Positions 52,370-61,648 of a stretch of 64,000 nucleotides of DNA are shown piece after piece. How positions within the stretch are numbered: the stretch's first letter is position 1; each line of letters begins with the position of its first letter. Source of the stretch: Candidatus Cybelea sp. (lineage in GTDB: Bacteria > Vulcanimicrobiota > Vulcanimicrobiia > Vulcanimicrobiales > Vulcanimicrobiaceae); the NCBI GenBank assembly GCA_036489315.1, contig DASXFZ010000021.1, positions 1 through 64,000 of the forward strand. The letters run 5' to 3'. Position numbers and translations under genes: made by a program. Under the pieces are notes generated by a model. The model saw nothing but the letters and a program-made list of their open reading frames with translations, searched no databases and was not told where the DNA came from.

Positions 52370-55175
52370 GCTGCGTACACTCCGGCTTTTGATCGGCTTC
52401 ACCCTTTTCTATACGTTGACGCATGCCGTCGGCGATGCGCAGACCGCCGGCACGCTGAGCGGTCGCGTGACCGGCGTGAGCGGCGCGCCGCTTGTGGGTG
52501 CAAACGTCACCGTGACGCCTTCTGCCAAGCTTCGCACGAAAACCGACTCGAGCGGCAATTTCCAGATTGCGGGGCTCTCGACGGGCATCTATTCGGTCAC
52601 GGTCGAGAAAGCCGGATACGTTCCGCGTACGATCACCGACATTGCGGTCGGCGCGAGCGGCGCTCAGGTCGACGTCTCGATGGAGACCGCATCGCTTTCG
52701 ACGCTGCAGCAGATCGCGTCGGTCTCAGCCGCGCAACGGGGTGCTTTGAATACGAGCTCGTCGTCGGTGACCTATCTCTCCAACACGATATTCGGCGAGC
52801 AGGGCCAGCTGCAGATCGGTCACGTGCTCGATCAAGTGCCGGGAATCATTTCGGCTCGGCCTGCGAGCGCCAACCCCGCCGCTCCCGGATCGATTACCTC
52901 GCCGAATCTTCGCGGTGCGCTCGACTACGAGAAGGCCACCCTCATCGACGGCCATCCGCTGATCAACGGATCGCACGGCGATTATCCGACGATGCTCGTG
53001 AACTCGATGCTCTTTGACGACATCGAAGTCGTCAAAGGTCCGACGGCCTACGCACCTGAGATCGATTACGGCATCGGCGGAACGCTCAACTTTCGAACCG
53101 GACAGCCGACGCCGAATCTCACCGAGAGCTCGATGTTCGGCGTCGACACCACCTCGGGGCAGTATGCGAGCTTCCGCATCTCCGACACCGTCGCCAACGG
53201 ACACCTCGGCTATCTCTTCGGGTACGTAAGCTATGGTACGGAGGGCCCGCTGCAGAGCTATCCGAGCACGATCTTTCTACCCGTCGGAACGAACATCGGC
53301 GGCTACGGCGTCATCGAAAAGACGGCGCCGACGACCAGCGGCACCCCGATCAACGGCTATCACGGCGTCTATCCCATCAAGTTCGCGATCGGCAATCCGG
53401 CCAACGCCTACACGTCGCTGGTGGCCTGCTGTCAAAACGTAACTTCGAACTACCTCGTCCACGGCGAGCTGGCGAAACTGCAATATAATTTTTCGAGCGC
53501 GACCTCGTTTTCGGCGGGGTTTATCGGAATCCAGGGCAGCTACGACGGAGCTGCTTCGGCGTTCACGCAGCTCGACTCGACGTTTGCGCCGGCCGCCGGC
53601 TACAATGGACGAAATCTGCCGTTTGCCGCGGGCCAGAGCCTACTGCTGAATAACACGACGACGCTGCCCGACACGCAGCTGCTCGACAACGAACCGATGT
53701 TCGAGGCCGATCTCCGCACGACGCTCGGCAACGACACGCTCCTCGCGCGCTACTATAGCGCGATCCTCGGCAGGATCACGGCCTCCAGTCTGACGAGTCC
53801 CTCCTCGAACTACAGCACGCCGCTGACGCTCTACGGCACGGCGCTGTTGGGTACGAGCGCTGCGCCGATGGTCTTCAACGGCACAACGGCTAACGTCACG
53901 ATCCCGACCCCTTACACGAACTCCGTCGAGCACGACGACCTGCACGGCACCTCGTTCGAGTGGGACCATCCGCTGGGCACCGACCAGTTGTCGTTCTCAG
54001 TCGACTCGAATACGGCGCTCACCAATGTCTACCGCGTCACCGGCAGCTCCACGAACGCCGACGGTAACCTCTCGATCTCGGTCCCCGGCGGCACGCGCCA
54101 AGTTTTTACCACCTACCTGCTGCGCGGCATCCTCAACTTCGGCGCCAAGACCCAGCTGACGCTGGCGAACTACTACAGCACTTTCGACAGCAACTACGCG
54201 GTGGGTACGACTCCGACCAACGACGCAATTTTTCAGAGCAGCTTCACGACGCACGACGATCCGCGGATCGGCCTCTCGTACCGCGCCTCGCGCGATGTGA
54301 ACCTGCGCCTCTCGACCGGCTCGGCGATCGCGCCGCCCTATCCCGCGCTGATCAGCGTCTATAACCAGACTCCGGCACAGGTCTACACGCCCGGGGCGAG
54401 TTCGGTGACGATTACGAGGAACGCGGGCGGCCTCTTGCCCGAAACCTCGTTCGGCTACGACGTCGGCGGCGACGCCCGCCTCGCGCCCTACGGCATTCTC
54501 TCGACCGACCTGTACCTGACGAACATCCGCAATCAGTTCGTGGGCGTCGTCTACCCGAGCGGTGAAAGCTATCAGGGCGTCCCGGTTTTCATCAATACGA
54601 ACGAGAACCTCGCGCAGAGCCGTTACACCGGCCTTGAAGCGACCTACAACGACGATCCGCCGCGCGGCTACGGCTTTACGCTCGCGGGCGCGCTGCAGCG
54701 CGCCTACGCGTACAACGTACCGCCGGGCTTCTACTATGGGCCCGCTGGTCCGTACACGCAGAACCTCGGTGTCGTCTCGGGGATCAACTACTTCGGGACC
54801 TCGACCGGGTTCAACGGCATCTCGAACAAGAGCGAGGCGTACTCACAAATGTATGCCGCGGTCCATCGGCGCGGGCAGTACGGCCAGTATCTCGAGCTCG
54901 GCCTGACGTACTATGGCTCGAATAATACGTACGACGTTCCGGCCTTCATCACCGGTACGGCGACATACCGGCAGCCGCTCGGAGCCAGCGGAACGGCGAT
55001 CCAGATCTCGGCCGACAATCTCTTCGATGCCAACTCGCGCCCGTATCTGCTCTACGGGGCCGGCATCGCCGCGCCGCTGGCGAACAGCGACATCGGCCTG
55101 CGTCCGATCATACCGTACGGGCCGACCACGCTGCGCTTCATGCTGATGCAAGGCTTTCAGAGCAAAGCGTTCTAG
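52368..55175 (+). CDS. TonB-dependent receptor with carboxypeptidase-regulatory domain
   Basis: The 935-residue protein has a signal peptide (LLIGFTLFYTLTHAVGDAQ), an Ig-like regulatory domain (LSGRVTGVSGAPLVGANVTV), a plug (GHVLDQVPGIISARPAS, TLIDGHPLINGSHGDYP, GPTAYAPEIDYGIGGTLNFR) and a barrel ending in LRFMLMQGFQSKAF. The ATG at 52368 shares GCATGC with the divergent gene's ATG. The in-frame sequence upstream to 52197 lies inside the other gene and lacks a signal, so it was rejected. Confidence 0.9.
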   Translation: MLRTLRLLIGFTLFYTLTHAVGDAQTAGTLSGRVTGVSGAPLVGANVTVTPSAKLRTKTDSSGNFQIAGLSTGIYSVTVEKAGYVPRTITDIAVGASGAQVDVSMETASLSTLQQIASVSAAQRGALNTSSSSVTYLSNTIFGEQGQLQIGHVLDQVPGIISARPASANPAAPGSITSPNLRGALDYEKATLIDGHPLINGSHGDYPTMLVNSMLFDDIEVVKGPTAYAPEIDYGIGGTLNFRTGQPTPNLTESSMFGVDTTSGQYASFRISDTVANGHLGYLFGYVSYGTEGPLQSYPSTIFLPVGTNIGGYGVIEKTAPTTSGTPINGYHGVYPIKFAIGNPANAYTSLVACCQNVTSNYLVHGELAKLQYNFSSATSFSAGFIGIQGSYDGAASAFTQLDSTFAPAAGYNGRNLPFAAGQSLLLNNTTTLPDTQLLDNEPMFEADLRTTLGNDTLLARYYSAILGRITASSLTSPSSNYSTPLTLYGTALLGTSAAPMVFNGTTANVTIPTPYTNSVEHDDLHGTSFEWDHPLGTDQLSFSVDSNTALTNVYRVTGSSTNADGNLSISVPGGTRQVFTTYLLRGILNFGAKTQLTLANYYSTFDSNYAVGTTPTNDAIFQSSFTTHDDPRIGLSYRASRDVNLRLSTGSAIAPPYPALISVYNQTPAQVYTPGASSVTITRNAGGLLPETSFGYDVGGDARLAPYGILSTDLYLTNIRNQFVGVVYPSGESYQGVPVFINTNENLAQSRYTGLEATYNDDPPRGYGFTLAGALQRAYAYNVPPGFYYGPAGPYTQNLGVVSGINYFGTSTGFNGISNKSEAYSQMYAAVHRRGQYGQYLELGLTYYGSNNTYDVPAFITGTATYRQPLGASGTAIQISADNLFDANSRPYLLYGAGIAAPLANSDIGLRPIIPYGPTTLRFMLMQGFQSKAF

Positions 55176-55193
55176 CCATACCGAAGACAGCAC

Positions 55194-55209
55194 TAGGGCT
55201 TAAGCCCTA
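55194..55209 (+). terminator. palindrome after the TonB receptor gene
   Basis: TAGGGCTTAAGCCCTA is a perfect 16-bp palindrome followed by ATTGTTT, 18 bases after the stop. A plausible weak intrinsic terminator. Confidence 0.55.
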
Positions 55210-55285
55210 ATTGTTTCGTCGACCCTGTGCCGAACCCACCTAGCGTCCGATAATTTCAATTAGCTAGCTAAGTAGGCTAGCTGCT

Positions 55286-55507
55286 ATGCCGTATTCGCCG
55301 GCACGCGGCGGAAAGGATATTTTTGCGGTGGTTGTGTTCTTCCACGCCCTGACATTCGCACTCATGGGCCTTTTCGGCGGCTACGACGGCGGCAGCGGCT
55401 ATCTCCAATCAGCCGGATACGTTCAGACATCGAGCCCCGATGACGGAGGCGGGTCGATGCCGACCGATGGCGGAGGCTCGATGCCCGGCCAAGGCGGAGG
55501 CGGCTAA
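55286..55507 (+). CDS. small Gly-rich membrane protein
   Basis: The 73-residue protein has one membrane helix (IFAVVVFFHALTFALMGLFG). The tail contains a duplicated unit GGGSMPTDGG / GGGSMPGQGG and ends in Gly. No family is recognised. It starts just after AT-rich, repeat-like sequence (AGCTAGCT / GGCTAGCT near 55262-55283) and precedes the LuxR-type regulator by 66 bases. Confidence 0.55.
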   Translation: MPYSPARGGKDIFAVVVFFHALTFALMGLFGGYDGGSGYLQSAGYVQTSSPDDGGGSMPTDGGGSMPGQGGGG

Positions 55508-55573
55508 AAGCCGGCAGCGATAGATTCGTCCGGTGGCGGGGCCGGGGCGGTCGTCGGACTAATCTATTTGGCC

Positions 55574-57109
55574 ATGGCCAGAAAGCAGCTAGCCTCGGAG
55601 CGCTGGTTTGCGGAGATGCGCGCCCTCTTCAATCGGGCTCAGTTCCTTGCCGCGGGCGACGTGTACGACGCGGCGATCGACGCCGGCGCGACCCCTCCCT
55701 ACGATGCGCAGCTTCTCGCCGCGCGAGTCCTGCTCAAGCGCGACGAGAACCGCGCGGTCGCATTTCTCATCCGCCGGCCGCCGCGCGCAAACGCGCGGCG
55801 CGAGCGCGCGGAGTGGGCGCTGCAGCTGGCGACCGGATACGCTCGAATGCGCGACTTCGAACGCGCCGATCATCACTTCGACATGGCCAAGCGCCTCGTC
55901 AGCGCGCCGGCAGATCGAGCGGCCCTCGCCTATCAGCTCGCGCGCCGCTACATGCTCGAAAAGCGGCTCGACGAAGCACGCCGCTGGGCCGCGGAGATGG
56001 CGGTCGACAAAGGGCTTGCCGCGCGGATCCGCCACGAGCTGCTTGAATCGTTTATCTGCAGCCACGAAGAACGCTACCGCGAAGAGATCGAGAGCTTGAT
56101 GCGCGCGATCAAGCTCATCGGCAAGCATCGCGAAGAACACCTCGAAGAGTGGTTTCACGCCGTTCAGAATCTCGCGCTGCTGGGTCGCGAGCTTGTATTT
56201 CCCGAGGCCGTCGACTTGGCGCGAGCCGAAGTCGATCAGAATATTGAGTGGCCTCCGGATTTCGCCGACCAGCACTTCCACGCACTCAAAGCGGTCGGCT
56301 GGTCCTGCGCTCTGCGCGGCGATCTGCTTGGGTGTTTCCGTTATCTCCGCGCCGCCGAGCGCACCGAAGCGAGCCTGGCCTTCGAGGCAATGGTCCTGGT
56401 GGATCGCTCGTACTTCGCACGGATCGTCGGCGAACACAACTGGGCGGCCAACGAAGTCGCTAAGGCCGAGGCAATCGCCGATCGCATCGATTGGAACGAG
56501 ATGGCCGGCGACGAGCGCGTCGGCCTGCTCCTGCTCGCCGAAGCCATGGCCGAGTACAACACGGAGAAGGCGCACTTCTACTTGGCGCGCTACAAGAGCC
56601 TCGACCGTATTCGCTCGGCCGTGCACCTCTTCGCGTTTGATCAACGCTGCGAGGCCTTTGCCAACAACTGTGAAGGTGTGGTCAGGCTGAAGAGCGGGGA
56701 ACCGGGGGCTGAAGAGGCACTGCGCAAAGCGTGGGTCGTCTTCGATCGCATCGGCTACGACTGGCGCGCCGGCCGAACGGCGCTGCGCCTGCTGGAAGCG
56801 ACCAAGAAAGAACGCTGGGGACACCTCGCCGAGGATAAGCTCGAGCCATACCCCCGCTCGTGGCTTGCACGCAGCATTGCCGAGCAGCGAAAGCCTGAGG
56901 TGCCGGTCGTGAAGCTGCCGCCGATGCAGCGTAAAGTCCTCGACTTGCTCTGCCGTAAGATGTCGACCGAAGAGATCGCGCAGTTCCTCGGCTTGAGTCC
57001 GCATACGATCCGCAACCATCTCAAGGCCGTGTTTCGTGCATACCAAGTCAACAACCGCGCGGCGCTGATCGCCGAGATCGCTTTGCGGGGCGAGCTGACC
57101 TCTTCGTAA
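55574..57109 (+). CDS. LuxR-type regulator with a large TPR-like domain
   Basis: The protein has 511 residues from the ATG at 55574 (a TTG at 55568 is possible). A helical TPR-like region (1-430; MRDFERADHHFDMAKRLVSA, LDEARRWAAEMAVDK) precedes a C-terminal LuxR helix-turn-helix (VLDLLCRKMSTEEIAQFLGL, SPHTIRNHLKAVFRAYQVNN). No ATPase or receiver domain is seen, so signals are probably sensed through the helical repeats. Confidence 0.87.
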   Translation: MARKQLASERWFAEMRALFNRAQFLAAGDVYDAAIDAGATPPYDAQLLAARVLLKRDENRAVAFLIRRPPRANARRERAEWALQLATGYARMRDFERADHHFDMAKRLVSAPADRAALAYQLARRYMLEKRLDEARRWAAEMAVDKGLAARIRHELLESFICSHEERYREEIESLMRAIKLIGKHREEHLEEWFHAVQNLALLGRELVFPEAVDLARAEVDQNIEWPPDFADQHFHALKAVGWSCALRGDLLGCFRYLRAAERTEASLAFEAMVLVDRSYFARIVGEHNWAANEVAKAEAIADRIDWNEMAGDERVGLLLLAEAMAEYNTEKAHFYLARYKSLDRIRSAVHLFAFDQRCEAFANNCEGVVRLKSGEPGAEEALRKAWVVFDRIGYDWRAGRTALRLLEATKKERWGHLAEDKLEPYPRSWLARSIAEQRKPEVPVVKLPPMQRKVLDLLCRKMSTEEIAQFLGLSPHTIRNHLKAVFRAYQVNNRAALIAEIALRGELTSS

Positions 57110-57255
57110 CGACGCGCCAGCGCGGTCTCTGCACGGTTGCTCCGTACTCAGAACGATCGAGCCGCGTTCTCTGCGCGTTCGCAACCCGGCGCAGTCGCGG
57201 CGTGTAATGCCCAATGTGACTTGCTAATCGCTTTGCGGAACAGGATTGAGATATT

Positions 57256-57624
57256 TTGATACGGACAGTTTTTCTTAGGGTTTCCTTTGCTGCAGCGGCT
57301 TTGCTCGTTGCGTTCGCGAGCCAGTCTACGTGGGCCCTCGCCGGAACGAGCGGCGGCATTGCGGGAATCGTTACCGACTCGCAGACCGGCGCGCCGATTT
57401 CGGACGTTAAGGTGAAGATCACTTCGCCGTCGGATGCGGTCACCGTCACGACCGACGCGCACGGCCATTACATCGCCTTTTCGCTCCAGCCCGACGACTA
57501 CACGTTCACGCTGGAAAAGACGGGGTACGTCACCAAGACGCTCGCCGGTTACTCGGTCTACGCCGACCAAACCCAACGATACGACCTTACCCTCACGGCG
57601 GGGCCGCCCGCGGCGCAGCAGTAA
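57256..57624 (+). CDS. orphan secreted carboxypeptidase-regulatory domain protein
   Basis: The 122-residue protein starts at a TTG at 57256, with AGGA 12 bases upstream. It has a signal peptide (AAALLVAFASQSTWALA), then one Ig-like carboxypeptidase-regulatory domain (GIAGIVTDSQTGAPISDVKV, HYIAFSLQPDDYTFTLEKTG). It closely resembles the N-terminal 115 residues of the giant TonB receptor at 33074 (WALAG, GNIAGTI, YTFTL/YTLNL, ADQTQ/ADQSQ), but ends with TAA before any plug or barrel. It may be a stand-alone accessory or a receptor remnant. Confidence 0.75.
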   Translation: MIRTVFLRVSFAAAALLVAFASQSTWALAGTSGGIAGIVTDSQTGAPISDVKVKITSPSDAVTVTTDAHGHYIAFSLQPDDYTFTLEKTGYVTKTLAGYSVYADQTQRYDLTLTAGPPAAQQ

Positions 57625-57642
57625 GCACGGCTCGTCCTTAAC

Positions 57643-59229
57643 TCACTCGTCGATTTCGGAGTGCCCGGTCGAGCCGAGCATCTCGACTTCGAGGGTCTCT
57701 AAATCGAGCAGGCGCTGCACTTGCCGCAGCACGGTATTGTCGATCTTTCCAAGGCGGCGCAGCTCGATCAATCTGGTTCGTTCGGCTTCAATAATCAAGT
57801 TGTAGGACTGGCGAAACAGCGCGGTGTTTTTCGAGGCTTCTTTGCCGGCCATGGGCGAGGTAAACTCCCCCAAACGCGCCTCCAGCCGAAACCGATGAAT
57901 CCCGAGGATGTCGGGTGGATAGGTCCCCTCTTGGGCGAGCCGGTCGATGCAGTGCAGGCCCGCGCGCGCCGTGACGACGATTGCTAGACGTTCCTCGCGC
58001 AGCGCTGCGCCGTCGTCTTTGATCTTCAACCAGCGTATGATCCACGGCAGCGTGCCGCCCTGCCCGATCAGCGTCGCCAGCAAAACGACGAACGTGATGA
58101 AGATCAGCAGATCGCGAAACGGAAATGGACCGGCCGCCGTCTCGAGCGGAATGGCCAACGCTGCGGCGAGCGAGACGCCGCCGCGCATGCCCGTCCATGC
58201 AAGCAAACTGACGTGCGACCAGTCGGCTTTGCCTTCGACGTGTTCGGGCTCGTTGGTTGCCGGCAGGAGCCCTTGCGCGAACGTCCACGCGAGCCGAACC
58301 ACGATGCAGACGAGCGCGACGGCGGTGCCCCAAAAGATCAGTTGAACGGGCGAGTAGTGACCGAGTCCGGCGATGATCGAACGGAACTGAATGCCGACCT
58401 CGGTGAAGATGAAGGCGTTGAGCAGAAAGACGACCGTTACCCAGAAGCCGGTAAGCATCTCGCGCGCCCGGGGCTGCAGCACGGTCGGCGAGAAGCGGCT
58501 GACCGCCAGACCCGTGGTGACGGTCGCGAGCACGCCCGACTCGCCGAGATAATACGCGGGCAAGTACGAGATGAACGGCACGACGATGGAGATCGTCGCC
58601 TGCAGCGTCTCGTCTTTGAGTGCGCGCCAGGCAAAGTACGCGAGCCCTGCCGCCGCCAGACCGATCAGCACCGACAAGACGATCTCTTCTGCAAGCGCGC
58701 CGGCGGCGTGCCAAAACGAGAACGACGCGCCGACGACGGCGGCAATGCCGACTCCGTAAAGGATGAGTGAGGTCGCGTCGTTGACGAGGCTTTCGCCTTC
58801 GATCGTTCCGATGATATGCCGTGGGACGTTGAGTTGGTCGGCGATCGCCGCGAAGGCGACCTCGTCGGTCGAAGCGACGATCGCGCCCAGGACGAATGCC
58901 ACTCCCCACGGCATTCCGGGGACGATCGAATGGGCGACGACGGCGACGACGATGGTCGTGAGGATGACCAGGCCGAAGGCCATCTGGAAGATCCACAGCG
59001 CCCCAGCGCGGAACTCGCTGGTCGGGGCCGTCACACTCTCCCAGTAGAGAAGCGGCGGTAGGAAAACGACGAGCACGAGGTCCGGCGGCAGCGGAAGGAT
59101 CGGTACGCCGGGGATAAAGCCGATCGCCATTCCGCCCAGCACCAGCACGATCGGATAGGCGACGTTGATGCGGTTTGCGATCGTGACCAGCACGATGATC
59201 GCGAGGAAGACGACGATGATTGCGGTCAC
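57643..59229 (-). CDS. CPA1-family Na+/H+ antiporter
   Basis: The 528-residue membrane antiporter has 12 or so hydrophobic segments. The transport-site helices are FVLGAIVASTDEVAFAAIAD (where most CPA1 members have TDPVA) and TIEGESLVNDATSLILYG (usual form ESLLNDGTA). A helix with the conserved WTGMRGGVSLAAALAIP follows. The C-terminal 120 residues are cytosolic and helical. Role: pH and sodium homeostasis. Confidence 0.92.
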   Translation of the reverse strand: MTAIIVVFLAIIVLVTIANRINVAYPIVLVLGGMAIGFIPGVPILPLPPDLVLVVFLPPLLYWESVTAPTSEFRAGALWIFQMAFGLVILTTIVVAVVAHSIVPGMPWGVAFVLGAIVASTDEVAFAAIADQLNVPRHIIGTIEGESLVNDATSLILYGVGIAAVVGASFSFWHAAGALAEEIVLSVLIGLAAAGLAYFAWRALKDETLQATISIVVPFISYLPAYYLGESGVLATVTTGLAVSRFSPTVLQPRAREMLTGFWVTVVFLLNAFIFTEVGIQFRSIIAGLGHYSPVQLIFWGTAVALVCIVVRLAWTFAQGLLPATNEPEHVEGKADWSHVSLLAWTGMRGGVSLAAALAIPLETAAGPFPFRDLLIFITFVVLLATLIGQGGTLPWIIRWLKIKDDGAALREERLAIVVTARAGLHCIDRLAQEGTYPPDILGIHRFRLEARLGEFTSPMAGKEASKNTALFRQSYNLIIEAERTRLIELRRLGKIDNTVLRQVQRLLDLETLEVEMLGSTGHSEIDE

Positions 59230-59324
59230 GTCAAGCCGTTCGCCCCATAAGAGAGGCTTCTACCTTGGCCTTCGCAGCAACTACCGGGGAAGGGTTAGGG
59301 CTGTTCCGCCGAAGTCGCAACCTT

Positions 59325-59765
59325 GTGAAGGCGCCGGCAGCGGTTCTCTTGCTGGTCGTTGCGGCCTGCGCGCCGCACGTCGCCTATCAGTTGTCGGAGG
59401 GGGACCAAGCCCGGTTTGGCAGCCGCGTCCTGCGTGTCGCCCAGACGAATCGCGATCCGATGATCTTCGGATTGAACGACTGCATCCTTTACAAGGCGCA
59501 AACGGCGCATGCCGGCATCGTCGGGTGGGACGTCGTATTGGCCTCGGATTGGGGGATGTCGAGCTACCCGAAATGGGCGACGGGCTGCACCTCGCAGCAA
59601 ATGAAGTACGACGGCAAGTATATCCTCGTGAGCTTCTGTGCCCAGGCAATCGGGGCCGGGGGCGGCTGCGCCGGCGGCGACGGGACCTATCGCAGCCGCA
59701 CCGGTAACGCGCAAGGCTGGCAGATACGCGCGAACAACGGATGGATCGCGCTGCCGAAGCCTTAG
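59325..59765 (+). CDS. small lipoprotein, function unknown
   Basis: The protein has 146 residues from a GTG at 59325. The lipoprotein signal is APAAVLLLVVAACAPH with Cys at 15. The mature part has several Cys (GLNDCILYK, ATGCTSQQM, SFCAQAIG, GGGCAGG), suggesting disulfide bonds in the periplasm or on the outer surface. The longer frame from 59220 overlaps the divergent antiporter gene and was rejected. Confidence 0.72.
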   Translation: MKAPAAVLLLVVAACAPHVAYQLSEGDQARFGSRVLRVAQTNRDPMIFGLNDCILYKAQTAHAGIVGWDVVLASDWGMSSYPKWATGCTSQQMKYDGKYILVSFCAQAIGAGGGCAGGDGTYRSRTGNAQGWQIRANNGWIALPKP

Positions 59766-59784
59766 CCGCCGTCCACGAGCGCGA

Positions 59785-60750
59785 TCACTTGCTGACTGTT
59801 ACGCCGAACGGCTCGCTTACGTCGATCGTGAGCGTTGCTCCGCCGCCCGCCGGGTAGTTGTAGTAGCCGAGCACGCCGGCGTCTTGGCTTGCAGCGAGCA
59901 CCGTGTCCTTGTGATGCTTCTTGCGAGCCGGTCCGGTGATCCAGAACTGGTTGACGTAGTTGGAGCCGCCCAGATCGGTGGTCGCCTTCACCTTGCCGCT
60001 CGGCTGGGCACGATAGATTACGCCCGCATCGGTATCTCCCACCGCGACGTACTTGCCGTCCCACTGAACGCCGCCCGGCCACTCCACGCTCCGATTAAGC
60101 GTGATGTCGGTGAAGGTGCCGCTTCCCTTGGGCAGTTCGGCGAACGCGAACGCCGAGCTCCCCGTGGCGCCGTCGACAAAGAGGTTGCCTTTGTCGTCGT
60201 ACCCGCAGAAACGATACTGCGCGATCGACGGATCCGTGTAGAGCGTCGCCGTGCCTTTGGCGCCGGCGTAGATCGCGACGCTGCCGCCGCCGCTCTGGCT
60301 ATAGAAGTTCGTCACCGCGAGGTTGCCGGTCTTCGGGTCGACGGCGCACCCTTCCGGATACTCTGCGCTGTCGTTCAGCGTTGCGAGCGGGGTCGTGCCG
60401 CCGTGTGCGTACTCGACGATCTGAGAAGCGCCGTCGTTGACGACCCAGACGTGGCCTTTCTTATCGGAACAGAGGCCGTAGGGGGTCGAGAATCCGGTCA
60501 GCGTGCCGACCAGCTGCTGCGTGGAATAGGAATAGACGTAGACGTCGTTAGTCAGTACCGAGGAGACGTACACGAGCGGCTGGCCTTTGGCGGACGGCTT
60601 CATCCACGATCCGAGCGCGCTGCGCGCCGTCGCTGCATTCGCTGAGCCGACGCTTGGTGTACCGCCGGACTGCTGGTTCGCGCAGCCGGCGGCGAGCGCC
60701 GCGGCTGCGCACGCGGGTAGGGCGAAACGATAAAATTGAGGACGCATCAT
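59785..60750 (-). CDS. propeller-type lipoprotein, paralogue of the island lipoprotein
   Basis: The 321-residue lipoprotein starts at paired ATGs (60750/60747), with signal ALPACAAAALAAGCANQ. NHL/SMP-30-like blades follow (DVYVYSYSTQQLVGTLTGF, YGLCSDKKGHVWVVNDG, EGCAVDPKTGNLAVTNF, PGGVQWDGKYVAVGDTD). It shares most of these motifs with the island protein at 22085. The longer frame to 61128 lies across the phosphatase gene and was rejected. Confidence 0.87.
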   Translation of the reverse strand: MMRPQFYRFALPACAAAALAAGCANQQSGGTPSVGSANAATARSALGSWMKPSAKGQPLVYVSSVLTNDVYVYSYSTQQLVGTLTGFSTPYGLCSDKKGHVWVVNDGASQIVEYAHGGTTPLATLNDSAEYPEGCAVDPKTGNLAVTNFYSQSGGGSVAIYAGAKGTATLYTDPSIAQYRFCGYDDKGNLFVDGATGSSAFAFAELPKGSGTFTDITLNRSVEWPGGVQWDGKYVAVGDTDAGVIYRAQPSGKVKATTDLGGSNYVNQFWITGPARKKHHKDTVLAASQDAGVLGYYNYPAGGGATLTIDVSEPFGVTVSK

Positions 60751-60877
60751 CCGGGATGCTTTGCGCAGCGGCCGCAAATGCCTAGCAGGCGTCCGACGTC
60801 TCGGGCGGTTTGCTTGGGACCTCGCCAGGCACCGCCACGTAAGACTCCGCGTTTGGTTCCTCGAACTGGCGCGGCGT

Positions 60878-61621
60878 ATGAAACGTCTTATCGTCTTCGA
60901 TTTGGATGGTACCCTCGCGCTGAGCAAGGCGGCCCTGGACGACGAAATGGCCTCGCTGCTCGAACGTCTGCTCGCCGTGATTAAGGTTGCGATTATCTCC
61001 GGCGGCGACTTTCCGCAGTTCCAAAAACAGGTCATTGACCGTATCCCGGCCGGCAGCGATTTCGCGAACCTGTCGCTCCAGCCGACCTCGGGAACGAAGT
61101 TCTTTCGGTATGACGGGCAGTGGACCAAGCTCTACTCCGACGACCTCACGGACGAACAAAAGAAAAAGATCGACAATGCCCTCGAGAGCGCCGTCGCCCA
61201 GACCGGCTTTCAGCCGCAGCAGACCTGGGGCGAACGCATCGAGGATCGCGGAACTCAGATAACCTACTCGGCGCTCGGGCAGCAAGCGCCGCTCGATGCG
61301 AAGGAAAAATGGGATCCGGATTTCGCCAAGCGCAAAGCGATCAAGGCGATTCTCGATACGACGATCCCCGAGTTCTCGGTTCGGCTCGGCGGCACGACCT
61401 CGATCGACGTGACGCGGCCGGGCATCGACAAAGCCTACGGAATTCGCAAGCTGCGCCACGTGCTGGAAATCCCGATCTCCGAGATGCTCTTTATCGGCGA
61501 CGCCGTCTTCCCCGGCGGAAACGACTACCCGGCCGTGGAGGCCGGCGCCGACACGATCGAAGTGCGCGACCCCAACGAAACCAAAGCCGTAATTCAGGCA
61601 ATAATTGCCTGCGTCAGCTAG
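60878..61621 (+). CDS. HAD-superfamily phosphatase (phosphomannomutase/IIB-like)
   Basis: The 247-residue cytosolic hydrolase has HAD motif I VFDLDGTLA (nucleophile Asp at about 8), motif II VAIISGGDF, the motif III Lys (about GIDKAYGIRKL) and motif IV MLFIGDAVFPGGNDYP. The cap and layout fit the HAD-IIB group, which includes phosphomannomutase and sugar phosphatases. The ATG at 60878 was chosen over 60761, whose extension is antisense-like. Confidence 0.85.
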   Translation: MKRLIVFDLDGTLALSKAALDDEMASLLERLLAVIKVAIISGGDFPQFQKQVIDRIPAGSDFANLSLQPTSGTKFFRYDGQWTKLYSDDLTDEQKKKIDNALESAVAQTGFQPQQTWGERIEDRGTQITYSALGQQAPLDAKEKWDPDFAKRKAIKAILDTTIPEFSVRLGGTTSIDVTRPGIDKAYGIRKLRHVLEIPISEMLFIGDAVFPGGNDYPAVEAGADTIEVRDPNETKAVIQAIIACVS

Positions 61622-61648
61622 TGCGCTAGCGACTCGGAGGGCTGGATA

